From: an uncultured Alphaproteobacteria bacterium
Lineage (GTDB): Bacteria; Pseudomonadota; Alphaproteobacteria; Caulobacterales; Parvularculaceae
Direction of reading: 5' to 3'
DNA: 16,563 nucleotides
Assembly: GCA_937895955.1 (NCBI GenBank)
Contig: CALAZI010000022.1
Location: 1-16,563 of the forward strand
The notes under the pieces were generated by a model. It was not told the DNA's origin and searched no databases. It worked only from the letters and a program-made list of their open reading frames with translations. Positions within the stretch are counted from its first letter, which is position 1; each line of letters starts with the position of its first letter. Shown here piece by piece: positions 6,749-14,999 of this stretch. Made by a program: the position numbers and the translations under genes.

Positions 6749-9204
6749 ACCTCCGCGAATATAGGGAGCGCCCCAAACGCCTCGCGGATTATCTCCCTTG
6801 GGCCATGCTCGCCGCGCCCGGAATCGTCCTCAACAAGGACGGCAGCTTCCAGCGCACCATCCGCTATCGCGGCCCGGATCTGGAGAGCGCCAGCGCCGAG
6901 GAGCTCGTCAGCTTCACGGCGCGCGTCAACAATGTGCTGAAACGCTTCGGCTCGGGCTGGGCGCTCTTCTTCGAAGCTGCGCGATCGCCTGCGTCGGAAT
7001 ATCCCGCAAGCGACTGGCGCGATGACGCCGCATTTCTCGTCGATGAAGAGCGGCGCGCGCATTTTGAGAGCGCGGGGCGGCATTTCGAGAGCGCGTATTT
7101 TCTAACTTTCGTTTGGCTGCCGCCCACCGATCGGGCGACCAAGGGCGAGGGGCTGTTCCTGACTCGCGAGAACGCGTCGGCGCCGGCGTCATGGCGTGAT
7201 CATCTGGGCGCCTTCACGCTGGAGACGGATCGCGCCATCGATCTTCTCGCGGCGATCCTTCCCGAATGTCAGGCGCTGGGTGACGCCGAGACGCTGACTT
7301 TCCTGCATGGCTCTATCTCGACCAAGCGGCATCCCGTCGCCGTTCCAGACTCGCCGATGTTCCTTGACGCACTGCTCGCCGACAGCGCGCTGACGGGCGG
7401 GCTCGAGCCGATGCTCGGGGATCAGCATCTTCGCATCATCAGTGTGCATGGCTTTCCGCCGGCGAGCGAGCCAGGGTTTCTCGACAGCCTTAACCGCCTC
7501 GGCTTCCCTTACCGCTGGACGACAAGGGTGATCGCGCTCGACAAGGAGTTGGCGACGAAGGAACTCGCCAAATATCGCCGGCAATGGTTCGCCAAGCGCA
7601 AATCGATCGCCGCCATCATCAAGGAAACGCTTTTCAATGAGCAGAGCGTCCTCATCGATGCCGACGCCGACAACAAGGCCGCCGACGCCGATGCGGCGCT
7701 GCAGGAGCTAGGGGCCGACGATGTGTCGTTCGGGTATTTCACCGCAAGCGTCGTGGTCGCCGACGAAGACGCGCGCGTTGTCGATGCTCAGGCGAAGGAA
7801 ATCGAGCGCGTGCTCAACGGTCTCGGCTTCGTCACCATCCGGGAGAGCGTCAACGCGGTCGACGCCTGGCTCGGCTCCTTGCCGGGACAGCTTTACGCCA
7901 ACATCCGCCAGTCGCTCCTTCACACGCTGAACGTCGCGCATCTCGCGCCTTTGTCGGCGGTCTGGGCCGGCGCCGCATGGAATGACCATCTCGGTGGTCC
8001 GCCGCTTCTGGTTGCGACCACTCATGAGACGACGCCGTTCAGGCTTTCAACCCATATCGGCGATGTCGGGCACACCTTGATCGTCGGCCCCACCGGCGCC
8101 GGAAAATCCGTGCTCCTCGCCCTGATGGCGCTGCAGTTCCAGCGCTATGCGGGCGCGCAAGTCTTCGCCTTCGACAAGGGACGCTCGCTGCGCGCCGCCA
8201 TCCTCGCGCAAGGCGGCGCCTTCCATGATCTCGGTTCCGAAGACGCGCCGGCGTTTCAACCGCTCGCTGCGATCGACGGCGCTGCGGCGCGGTCCCGCGC
8301 GCAGGACTGGCTTCTCGGCATCCTCGCCCAGGAGGGCGTCGCGATCGATCCCTCGATCCGCGACGCGCTGTGGCTGGCGCTGACCAACCTCGCCGACGCG
8401 CCAGTGCGAGAGCGGACGCTGACAGGACTCACGCTTCTCTTGCAACGTGCCGATCTCCGCGCGGCGTTGAAGCCCTTCACCATCGACGGCACGCATGGAA
8501 ACCTCTTCGACGCCGAGGGCGACACGCTCGATCTTGCCGAAACCCACGGCTTCGAAATGGAAGCGCTGATGCGCCGCGAGGCGGCGGTCGCGCCGGCGCT
8601 CGCCTATGTCTTCGATCGCCTCGATGTGCGTTTCGATGGCCGGCCGACGCTCCTTCTCATCGATGAGGCCTGGGTGTTCCTCGATCACCCGCTCTTCGCC
8701 GCGCGTCTTCGCGATTGGCTGAAAACTCTCAGGAAGAAGAATGTCTCGGTCGTGTTCGCGACCCAGTCCCTGAGCGATATCGCCGGGTCCAATATTGCGC
8801 CGACCATTATCGAGAGCTGCCCGTCACGGATATTTCTCGCGAACGATCGCGCTCAGGAGGCCGGCATCCGGCCGACCTATGAAGGCTTCGGCCTCAATGC
8901 GCGGCAGATCGAGCTGATCGCGACCGCTAGCCCCAAGCGCCACTATTATTACCAGTCCGCGATCGGCAACCGGCTCTTCGAACTTGGACTGGGCCCCGTT
9001 GCGCTGGCGCTGTGCGGCGCGTCCTCGTCCGCCGATCAGCAGCTCATTGATCGGATCATCCGCGACAGCGCCAGCGACTTCGCCAGCCGCTTCCTCGCCG
9101 CGAAGGGCCTCGCCTGGGCGAGCGACATTCTCGCTGATCGCCAATCCAGCTTCTCTGGCCACCACCCACTCAACGAAGGAGCCCTCCAATGCGCCGCCGA
9201 ATGA
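6742..9204 (+). CDS. trbE: TrbE, VirB4-like transfer ATPase
   Basis: Large ATPase of the mating-pair apparatus, required for pilus biogenesis and substrate transfer; 820 aa, typical for TrbE. The N-terminal half is the VirB4/CagE domain. The C-terminal half carries Walker A GPTGAGKS (449-456) and Walker B LLLIDEAW (about 637-644), then the FATQSLSDIAGS stretch common to the family. The frame is open for another 223 codons upstream, back to 6073, but MLNLREYRERPKRLADYLPW at 6742 is the standard TrbE N-terminus and overlaps trbD by 7 nt as expected. The upstream extension is only an overprinted frame over trbB/trbC/trbD. The 3' end overlaps trbJ by 16 nt. Confidence 0.97.
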   Translation: MLNLREYRERPKRLADYLPWAMLAAPGIVLNKDGSFQRTIRYRGPDLESASAEELVSFTARVNNVLKRFGSGWALFFEAARSPASEYPASDWRDDAAFLVDEERRAHFESAGRHFESAYFLTFVWLPPTDRATKGEGLFLTRENASAPASWRDHLGAFTLETDRAIDLLAAILPECQALGDAETLTFLHGSISTKRHPVAVPDSPMFLDALLADSALTGGLEPMLGDQHLRIISVHGFPPASEPGFLDSLNRLGFPYRWTTRVIALDKELATKELAKYRRQWFAKRKSIAAIIKETLFNEQSVLIDADADNKAADADAALQELGADDVSFGYFTASVVVADEDARVVDAQAKEIERVLNGLGFVTIRESVNAVDAWLGSLPGQLYANIRQSLLHTLNVAHLAPLSAVWAGAAWNDHLGGPPLLVATTHETTPFRLSTHIGDVGHTLIVGPTGAGKSVLLALMALQFQRYAGAQVFAFDKGRSLRAAILAQGGAFHDLGSEDAPAFQPLAAIDGAAARSRAQDWLLGILAQEGVAIDPSIRDALWLALTNLADAPVRERTLTGLTLLLQRADLRAALKPFTIDGTHGNLFDAEGDTLDLAETHGFEMEALMRREAAVAPALAYVFDRLDVRFDGRPTLLLIDEAWVFLDHPLFAARLRDWLKTLRKKNVSVVFATQSLSDIAGSNIAPTIIESCPSRIFLANDRAQEAGIRPTYEGFGLNARQIELIATASPKRHYYYQSAIGNRLFELGLGPVALALCGASSSADQQLIDRIIRDSASDFASRFLAAKGLAWASDILADRQSSFSGHHPLNEGALQCAAE

Positions 9205-9914
9205 AAGCCTTGGCTGTCAGCAGCGTGAGCCTGCTTGCGTTCAGCGTGTTGCCGCTCGTGCCGGCGAACGCGCAGTTCTTCGGCGGCATCGTCTATGATC
9301 CCACCAATTATGCGCAGAACCTGCTGACAGCGACGCGCACGCTGACCATGATCAACAACCAGATCAAGCAGCTCACCAATGAAGCCGCCATGATCGTCAA
9401 TCAGGTGAAGGATCTCACAAGCCTTCCCTATACGGCGCGCGCGGCGCTGAACGCGCGGCTTGTCGAGATCGAGACCCTGATTAAGACCGCGAAGGGGCTT
9501 GCCTACGACGTCGCCTCGATCGACGCTCAGTTTACATCGCTCTTCCCGGAGGATTACAGCGCGACACCGAACGCCGCGATGGCGGCGGACGCTCGCACGC
9601 ATTGGCAAGAGGCGAGCCGCGCCTTTCATGACGCCATGCTGATGCAGGCGAAGATCGCCGAGACGATTTCCGCCGATAGGGGAACGCTCGACGAGATTGT
9701 GGCGCAAAGCGAAAGCGCGATCGGCGGCCTTCAGGTAGGGCAGGCGTCGAACCAGCTCCTCGCGCTGCAGGCAAAGCAGGCGATGCAGACAGCAGAGCTT
9801 TTCGCCGTCGCCTCGCGCGCCGACGCGCTCGACCGTGCGCGCAAGCTTCAAATGGAAGAGCGCGCCCGCATTCACCGGGCGCGCTTCGTCGGCGACGGCG
9901 TCATCTACCCCTGA
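9189..9914 (+). CDS. trbJ: TrbJ, VirB5-like periplasmic transfer protein
   Basis: Secreted component of the mating channel, 241 aa, thought to act like VirB5 at the pilus. It has a basic N-terminus MRRRMK, a hydrophobic core and a signal-peptidase site PANA with cleavage before Q29. The mature protein begins QFFGGIVYDPTNYAQNL, a family hallmark, and is mostly helical, with predicted coiled stretches around ARTLTMINNQIKQLTN and in the C-terminal half. AAGGAG (9176-9181) is 7 nt before the ATG and lies inside trbE, fixing the start. In Ti-type operons trbK follows; here trbL begins only 24 nt later, leaving no room for it. Confidence 0.94.
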   Translation: MRRRMKALAVSSVSLLAFSVLPLVPANAQFFGGIVYDPTNYAQNLLTATRTLTMINNQIKQLTNEAAMIVNQVKDLTSLPYTARAALNARLVEIETLIKTAKGLAYDVASIDAQFTSLFPEDYSATPNAAMAADARTHWQEASRAFHDAMLMQAKIAETISADRGTLDEIVAQSESAIGGLQVGQASNQLLALQAKQAMQTAELFAVASRADALDRARKLQMEERARIHRARFVGDGVIYP

Positions 9915-9938
9915 GGAAACAGGAACGGGCGACAGGCC

Positions 9939-11273
9939 ATGGGAAATCTCAACGTCATCGACACCTTCACCGCGACCTTCGTCAGCTACATCGATAGCGG
10001 CTTCGGGCTTTTGCAGGGCGATGTCGGTTTCCTGACCGCGATCCTCATCGGCATCGATATCGTCCTCGCCGGCCTCTTCTGGTCGATGAACGGCGTCGAC
10101 AACGTCATCGGCCAGTTCGTGAAGAAGGTGCTCTATGTCGGGGCCTTCGCTTTCATCATCAATAATTTCCGGCTGCTCTCCGACATCATCTTTGCAAGCT
10201 TCGCCGGCCTCGGCCTCGTCGCCACGGGAACGACGCTGACCGCCGCCGATCTGATGAAGCCGGGCTTCGTCGCCGACACCGGCTACACCGCCGCCTATCC
10301 GCTCCTTGAAGAAGCGAACGGCCTCCTCGGCTTCCCGAGTTTCTTCGACAATTTCGTCACCATCGCGATCATCATTCTCGCCTGGGTGATCGTCCTCTTC
10401 GCCTTCTTCATCCTCGCGATCCAGCTTTTCGTCACCATCATCGAGTTCAAGCTGACGACGCTCGCGGGCTTCGTCCTCGTCCCCTTCGCGCTCTGGAACA
10501 AGACGTCCTTCCTCGCCGAGCGCGTGCTTGGGAATGTCGTCTCGTCGGGCATCAAGCTGATGGTGCTCGCCATCATTGTCGGCATCGGCGCGACCATTTT
10601 CGGGTCGATTACCTCGGCCTTCACGCCCGGCGCCGTCACGCTTGAGGACGCGGCCGCGACCATTCTCGCCGCGCTCGCGCTCCTCGCGCTCGGCATCTTC
10701 GGGCCCGGGATCGCCGCCGGCCTTGTCTCCGGCGCGCCGCAGCTTGGCGCCGGCGCCGCCGTTGCGACAGTCGCTGGAACCGGCGCCGCCATCGCCGGCG
10801 CTGGCGCGCTAGGGCTCGGCGGTGCGCGCGCTGCGGCGAATGCTGGCGGGTCAGCGGTCCGCGCCGGGGCTGCGATGGCCGGTGGGGCCAATGCCGCCTG
10901 GACGCTCGGCCGCGCCGCTTCCGGCGACGCCGGATGGCGCGGCGCTGCCGCGGGCGCTGCCGGTGTTGCGCAAGCGGGGCTCTCCAGCGCTGGAAGCGCG
11001 ATGCGCTCCTCCGTATCAAGAGCGTTCGGTAATCCGGGCGAAGCTTTCAAGGCCGGTGAGCGTGCCGGCTTTACCTCGACCGGCGGCAAGCTTTCGTCCG
11101 GCGCCGTGACGACGTCAGCAAGCAGTCAGCCAGGCGGCGCGCCAGATTGGGCGAGAAAACTCCGCGCCGAGCAGGGCCTCCGCGACGCCGGCCTTACCGC
11201 GACGCATGTGATCGCGTCGGGCGACCGCGGCGGGTCGGGCGAGGGACCCAATCTCAATCAGCGCGAGGAGTGA
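9939..11273 (+). CDS. trbL: TrbL, VirB6-like polytopic channel protein
   Basis: Polytopic inner-membrane subunit of the DNA translocation channel, 444 aa. Hydrophobic segments lie near 31-49, 62-76, 84-98, 139-163, 172-187, 203-224 and 237-260, with the well-conserved IIEFKLTTLAGFVLVPFALWNKTSFLAERVLG between them. Residues ~255-355 are an Ala/Gly-rich low-complexity tract. The last ~90 residues are polar and contain the TrbL-typical PDWARKLRAEQ. The start ATG at 9939 follows a purine-rich spacer (GACAGG close to the ATG). TrbF starts 5 nt after the stop. Confidence 0.95.
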   Translation: MGNLNVIDTFTATFVSYIDSGFGLLQGDVGFLTAILIGIDIVLAGLFWSMNGVDNVIGQFVKKVLYVGAFAFIINNFRLLSDIIFASFAGLGLVATGTTLTAADLMKPGFVADTGYTAAYPLLEEANGLLGFPSFFDNFVTIAIIILAWVIVLFAFFILAIQLFVTIIEFKLTTLAGFVLVPFALWNKTSFLAERVLGNVVSSGIKLMVLAIIVGIGATIFGSITSAFTPGAVTLEDAAATILAALALLALGIFGPGIAAGLVSGAPQLGAGAAVATVAGTGAAIAGAGALGLGGARAAANAGGSAVRAGAAMAGGANAAWTLGRAASGDAGWRGAAAGAAGVAQAGLSSAGSAMRSSVSRAFGNPGEAFKAGERAGFTSTGGKLSSGAVTTSASSQPGGAPDWARKLRAEQGLRDAGLTATHVIASGDRGGSGEGPNLNQREE

Positions 11274-11278
11274 ACCGC

Positions 11279-11974
11279 ATGTTCCGTCGATCAAGCGTCC
11301 ATTATGGCGAGCCCCCGAAACCAGAGACGCCGTACGCGCGCGCGGGGGCGGAGTGGGACGAACGCTTGGGATCGGCGCGTGTGGCTGCCGCGAACTGGCG
11401 CCTCGCCGCCTTTGGCGCGCTCGGGCTTTCGTGTCTCTCCGTCGGCGGCCTCCTGTGGCAATCGACCCGTTCGATCGTCACCCCTTACGTGGTCGAGGTC
11501 GATGCAACGGGCGCCGCCCGCGCGGTCGGCCCCGCCAATGAGGCCTACACGCCGTCCGATGCGCAGATCGCGCACAGCCTTGCTGAGTTCATTCGCGACG
11601 TTCGTTCCGTGTCAATCGATCCCGTCGTCGTGCGCGAGAACTGGTTGCGCGCTTACGACTACGCGACCGATCGCGGCGCGCTGGCGCTCAACGACTACGC
11701 CCGCGACCATGATCCGTTCAAGGATGTCGGCAGGCGCAGCGTCACCGTCGAGGTCGGGAGCGTCGTCAGGGCGTCCGACGACTCCTTCGAGCTCCGCTGG
11801 TCCGAGAAAACCTATGCCAGCGGCCAGTTTGAAAAGCTCGAACGTTTCACCGCACATCTGACCATCGTGCTCGCGCCTCCGCGCACCGCCGAAGCGCTGC
11901 ACAAAAATCCACTCGGCCTCTACGTGCATGGCGTCAACTGGTCGAAGGACCTCTCAACGGGAGAACGCTCATGA
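11279..11974 (+). CDS. trbF: TrbF, VirB8-like assembly protein
   Basis: Bitopic inner-membrane protein that nucleates the channel, 231 aa. A short cytoplasmic region with PETPYARAGAEWDERLGSAR is followed by one membrane helix (about 41-60) and a periplasmic VirB8-like domain. That domain includes TPYVVEVDATGAAR, FIRDVRSVSIDPVVVRENW and the terminal GLYVHGVNWSKDL. The same frame is open back to 11147 over the end of trbL, but the ATG at 11279, preceded by GAGGAG, gives the normal TrbF N-terminus. It overlaps trbG by 4 nt. Confidence 0.95.
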   Translation: MFRRSSVHYGEPPKPETPYARAGAEWDERLGSARVAAANWRLAAFGALGLSCLSVGGLLWQSTRSIVTPYVVEVDATGAARAVGPANEAYTPSDAQIAHSLAEFIRDVRSVSIDPVVVRENWLRAYDYATDRGALALNDYARDHDPFKDVGRRSVTVEVGSVVRASDDSFELRWSEKTYASGQFEKLERFTAHLTIVLAPPRTAEALHKNPLGLYVHGVNWSKDLSTGERS

Positions 11975-12960
11975 AAACGACCGCCTCGACGTTCGCGCTC
12001 CTCGCAGCCTCGGGCTGCGCCATTGCGCCGACCGACATCAGGCTCGATGAACAACGCGTCGCCGCGCCGGCGAAAATGGTGAGCTTTGACGCTTTGCCCG
12101 TTCGCGAGCTTATTGAGACGCCGAAGCCTTATCCCCTCCCGGGGCAATTGAAGCCGCTTGACGAGGAAGGCGCGCCGCCCGAGCCGCTCAAACCCTTCGA
12201 GCGTATCGACACGGCGAACAGCCTCGCCACCATCGAACCGGATCTCGATCGGTTCCTGAACGCTGTGCAGGTCTACCCGTTCATGGAAGGCGCGCTCTAT
12301 CGACTCTACGCCGCGCCGGAACAGGTGACCGACATCGCGCTTGAACCCGGCGAAAGATTGAACTCGGTCTCCGCCGGCGACACTGTCCGATGGATCGTCG
12401 GCGATACGAGCAGCGGCGACGCCGACGGCAGACGCGGCGGCGAACGCGTCCACATTCTGGTCAAGCCGATCGCGGCGAACCTCAAAACCAATCTCGTGAT
12501 CGCCACGGACCGGCGCGCTTATCACCTCGAAATGCGCTCCTTCCGCGACACCTATATGGCGGCGATCTCCTGGACCTATCCGCAAGACCAGCTCGTAAAG
12601 CGCCGCGACGACAACGATCGCGCCAACGATCGTCTTCAAACGACCATCGCCGCGGGCGTCGATCCCGATGCATTGAAGTTTCGCTATCGGGTCGAAGGCG
12701 ACAAGCCGCACTGGCGCCCCGTTCGCGCCTTCGACGACGGAAGGCAGGTGTTCATCCAGTTCCCCGACGAGATCGCGCAGGGCGAAGCGCCGCCTTTGTT
12801 CATTCTCGGCGCTGGCGGCGAACCCGAGCTCGTCAATTACCGCATGCGCGGGACCTATTATGTCGTCGACCGACTGTTCGCCGCCGCCGAGCTTCGTCTC
12901 GGCGAGAAGAAGCAGGCCGTCGTTCGCATCGTCCGCACCGACCTCGGGGACCGCCGCTGA
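11971..12960 (+). CDS. trbG: TrbG, VirB9-like outer-membrane-complex protein with a lipobox
   Basis: Periplasmic/outer-membrane core component, 329 aa. The N-terminus is a very short signal sequence with LLAASGC, so Cys16 is a plausible lipidation site. The body has the VirB9/CagX layout: an N-terminal domain from about 85 (VQVYPFMEGALYRLYAAPEQ), the linker, and the C-terminal domain with FDDGRQVFIQFP, PPLFILGAGGEPELVNYRMR and YYVVDRLF. A separate VirB7/TrbH lipoprotein gene is not present, so a lipidated TrbG could supply the anchor; that is inference. The start overlaps trbF (ATGA) and the stop overlaps the trbI ATG by one base (TGATG). Confidence 0.94.
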   Translation: MKTTASTFALLAASGCAIAPTDIRLDEQRVAAPAKMVSFDALPVRELIETPKPYPLPGQLKPLDEEGAPPEPLKPFERIDTANSLATIEPDLDRFLNAVQVYPFMEGALYRLYAAPEQVTDIALEPGERLNSVSAGDTVRWIVGDTSSGDADGRRGGERVHILVKPIAANLKTNLVIATDRRAYHLEMRSFRDTYMAAISWTYPQDQLVKRRDDNDRANDRLQTTIAAGVDPDALKFRYRVEGDKPHWRPVRAFDDGRQVFIQFPDEIAQGEAPPLFILGAGGEPELVNYRMRGTYYVVDRLFAAAELRLGEKKQAVVRIVRTDLGDRR

Positions 12961-14234
12961 TGGACGCCGTCGCAGACAAAGAGGCGTCGGACGCCTTGCG
13001 CTTAAGGGCGAAGCCGCGGCCCGTGACGCGCCTCAACCGCACGGCGCTGATGATCGCCGCCGGCGGGGCGGCGTTGCTGGTCTTCGGCGCGGTGTCGATC
13101 GCCTTGAAGCCTCCGCGCGCGATCGAGCCCGCAAAGGGAAAGGAACTTTACAACACCGAGACCAAGCCGACCGCCGAAGGGTTAGACGCCTTGCCCAAAA
13201 CCTATGCCGATGTAGCGCCAAAACTCGGGCCGCCACTGCCCGGCGATCTCGGCGCGGCGCTCTTGCGCGCTGAGGAAGCAATCGGCGCTTCGGGCGAGGA
13301 CGCGTATTTCGAGGCGACGGATTACGCGGCGCTGTCGCCGACGCCGTTCCGCAACTCGCCGGAAGCCGATGCGGCGCGGGAAGCGGCGCTCAAGGAAGCG
13401 CAAATCGCCGCCGCGGCGCGCGAAGGCGGCGTCTTCTTTCAGCTGCGATCAAACAACCCCAGGCCCTCGGCGGATGCGGCGCCGGCACTTGCCACTGCGA
13501 ACGAGCAACCTTTCGACCCTGGTCTGGCGCCGCCGCGGGTACCGTTCGGCGCCGAGCGCGACGAGGATCCGAACCGGCAGATCAGAAAGCTCGACTTCCT
13601 GGAGGAAAGCGGACTGCGAGAGACCGATAATCCGCACCGGATCGAAGACCCGATCACGCCCTTTGAAGTGATGGCCGGGACGGTCATCCCGGCGAGCCTG
13701 ATCACCGGGATCAACTCCGATCTTCCCGGAACCGTCATCGCCCAAGTGACGCAGAATGTTTATGACACCGTCACCGGTCATTATGTGCTGATCCCGCAAG
13801 GGGCAAGACTCATCGGCCGCTATGACAGCGTCATCGCCTTCGGTCAGAGCCGGGCTTTGCTGGTCTGGTCGCGGATCATCTATCCGGGCGGCGCCTCGAT
13901 CGAGATCGACACTATGCCGGCGAGCGACGTCGCGGGGTATTCGGGCCTCGCCGATCAGGTCGACTTCCACACCTTCCGGCTCCTGAAAGGCGTCGTGCTC
14001 TCGACCCTCCTCGGGGTCGGGACCGAACTCTCCTTTGATGATGCTGAAAGCGACATTGTCGCCGCTTTGCGCGAGAGCGCGCAGACCTCCGCCAATCAGG
14101 CCGGCCAGAAAATCGTCCAGCGCAATCTCGACATCCAGCCGACGATAAAAATCAGGCCAGGCTGGCCGCTGCGCGTCATCGTGCACAAGGATCTGGTGCT
14201 CAGACCCTTCAATCAGAAGGAGGCGTCGCGGTGA
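12960..14234 (+). CDS. trbI: TrbI, VirB10-like envelope-spanning protein
   Basis: Core-complex protein linking inner and outer membranes, 424 aa. It has a cytoplasmic tail, one membrane helix (about 29-48) and a long Pro/Ala-rich periplasmic linker. The C-terminal VirB10 beta-barrel domain runs from about residue 233, with the hallmark stretches AGTVIPASLITGINSDLPG, YVLIPQGARLIGRYDS and LVWSRIIYPGGASIEI. The frame runs 190 codons further upstream over trbG, but MDAVADKEASDALRLRAKPR at 12960 and the TGATG junction mark the real start. It overlaps the next gene by 4 nt (GTGA). This is the last recognisable structural trb gene. Confidence 0.96.
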   Translation: MDAVADKEASDALRLRAKPRPVTRLNRTALMIAAGGAALLVFGAVSIALKPPRAIEPAKGKELYNTETKPTAEGLDALPKTYADVAPKLGPPLPGDLGAALLRAEEAIGASGEDAYFEATDYAALSPTPFRNSPEADAAREAALKEAQIAAAAREGGVFFQLRSNNPRPSADAAPALATANEQPFDPGLAPPRVPFGAERDEDPNRQIRKLDFLEESGLRETDNPHRIEDPITPFEVMAGTVIPASLITGINSDLPGTVIAQVTQNVYDTVTGHYVLIPQGARLIGRYDSVIAFGQSRALLVWSRIIYPGGASIEIDTMPASDVAGYSGLADQVDFHTFRLLKGVVLSTLLGVGTELSFDDAESDIVAALRESAQTSANQAGQKIVQRNLDIQPTIKIRPGWPLRVIVHKDLVLRPFNQKEASR

Positions 14235-14476
14235 GCCTCAAGATCGGTCCCGTCGTCGAGCGCGCGCCCATAAAGCTTGGCGTGTCGCTGGCGCCCGACG
14301 TCCATGACGCGCTCGCCGACTATGCGCTCCTCCATGCGCGGGCGCACGGCCGCGAACTCGCCCTCGCCGATCTCGCCGCCTTGATGATCGAGAAATTCCT
14401 GGAGACCGACGCCGGATTTCGGCGCGCCCGGAAAACGTTTCGCCAATCCAGCAGCAGCAACGGAGTAATCCCATGA
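14231..14476 (+). CDS. DUF2274 protein, transfer-operon associated
   Basis: An 81-aa protein with the DUF2274 pattern: KIGPVVERAPIKLGVSLAPD, then VHDALADYALLHARAHGREL, and DLAALMIEKFLETDAGF. The N-terminal strand followed by two helices looks like a ribbon-helix-helix DNA-binding fold, but that assignment is inference. Proteins of this family usually follow trbI in alphaproteobacterial islands and their function is not known to me. It probably starts at GTG 14231, inside the trbI stop (GTGA), so translation is likely coupled. A DNA-binding role in operon autoregulation is plausible. Confidence 0.85.
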   Translation: MSLKIGPVVERAPIKLGVSLAPDVHDALADYALLHARAHGRELALADLAALMIEKFLETDAGFRRARKTFRQSSSSNGVIP

Positions 14477-14781
14477 CGATCATCGGAAGCTTCTCGAAGA
14501 CAGCCGACGGCTATGCAGGGTCCATCCGCACCATGACCATCAATGTGAAGGCGGCCCTGGTTGCGAGCGACAAGAACGGCAATGACAAGGCCCCGGACTT
14601 CAGGCTGCTCGTCGGCGACAAGGAGTTCGGCGCCGCCTGGCGCGCAACAGCGAAAGGCGAGGGCGGCAAGGCATTCCTGCGTGTCGAGATCGACGATCCG
14701 AGTTTCGCCGCGCCGATCCGCGCGGCGCTGTTCGAGAACGGCGATGAAGGGAAGGGCGTGTTGGTGTGGGGCCGGAAATAG
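14473..14781 (+). CDS. DUF736 family protein
   Basis: A 102-aa protein matching the DUF736 pattern from end to end: MTIIGSFSKTADGYAGSIRT, NDKAPDFRLLVGDKEFGAAW and VEIDDPSFAAPIRAALF. The family is common in proteobacterial conjugative islands, and no molecular role is established that I know of. The composition suggests a small soluble beta-rich protein; there is no signal peptide or membrane helix. The ATG overlaps the DUF2274 stop (ATGA), with GGAG about 8 nt upstream. Its place within the transfer operon, next to the excisionase gene, suggests a role in transfer or element maintenance. Confidence 0.92.
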   Translation: MTIIGSFSKTADGYAGSIRTMTINVKAALVASDKNGNDKAPDFRLLVGDKEFGAAWRATAKGEGGKAFLRVEIDDPSFAAPIRAALFENGDEGKGVLVWGRK

Positions 14782-14782
14782 C

Positions 14783-14787
14783 AGGAG
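14783..14787 (+). promoter_or_regulatory. Ribosome binding site deciding the alpA-like start
   Basis: AGGAG at 14783-14787 directly abuts the first ATG (14788), so it cannot serve that codon. It is 6 nt from the second in-frame ATG (14794), which is therefore the likelier start. Confidence 0.7.
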
Positions 14788-14793
14788 ATGAGA

Positions 14794-14997
14794 ATGGACA
14801 GGCTGCTGAGTACGCGAGATGTGCTCTCAATCACCGGCTACCGCAGCCGGACCACCCTGTGGCGCAAGGTTCGCGACCGACTGTTTCCCGCGCCCGTCAA
14901 GTTGAATGGTGTGACGTTGCGCTGGCGTGAGGCCGAAATTCGTGAGTGGATCGCAGACTCGCCAGTCCAATCGTACCCCACGTCACCGCTGCGATAA
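14794..14997 (+). CDS. AlpA-type helix-turn-helix regulator / probable excisionase
   Basis: A 67-aa MerR/AlpA-like winged-helix protein: MDRLLSTRDVLSITGYRSRT, TLWRKVRDRLFPAPVKLNG, LRWREAEIREWIA. The pattern of LLS.RDV...TG.SR.TLWR, F P.PVKL and W...EI.EWI is that of the phage P4 AlpA family. These proteins typically activate or serve as recombination directionality factors for tyrosine integrases. An in-frame ATG at 14788 would add two residues, but its spacing to AGGAG is zero. The gene is the last of the transfer operon (12 nt after the DUF736 stop) and converges on the integrase gene with 2 nt between stop codons, without a visible terminator. Excision may thus be produced together with the transfer machinery. 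Confidence 0.88.
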   Translation: MDRLLSTRDVLSITGYRSRTTLWRKVRDRLFPAPVKLNGVTLRWREAEIREWIADSPVQSYPTSPLR

Positions 14998-14999
14998 GC

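Noticed and set aside
10295..11089. 264-codon minus-strand frame inside trbL
   Set aside because: Pro/Ala-rich antisense shadow of the Ala/Gly-rich trbL sequence with no family resemblance.
11147..11278. Upstream extension of trbF
   Set aside because: It overprints the trbL tail; the ATG at 11279 has a GAGGAG and a family-like N-terminus.
12390..12959. 190-codon open extension upstream of trbI
   Set aside because: It lies entirely over trbG in another frame and is Arg-rich; the trbI start with the TGATG junction is clear at 12960.
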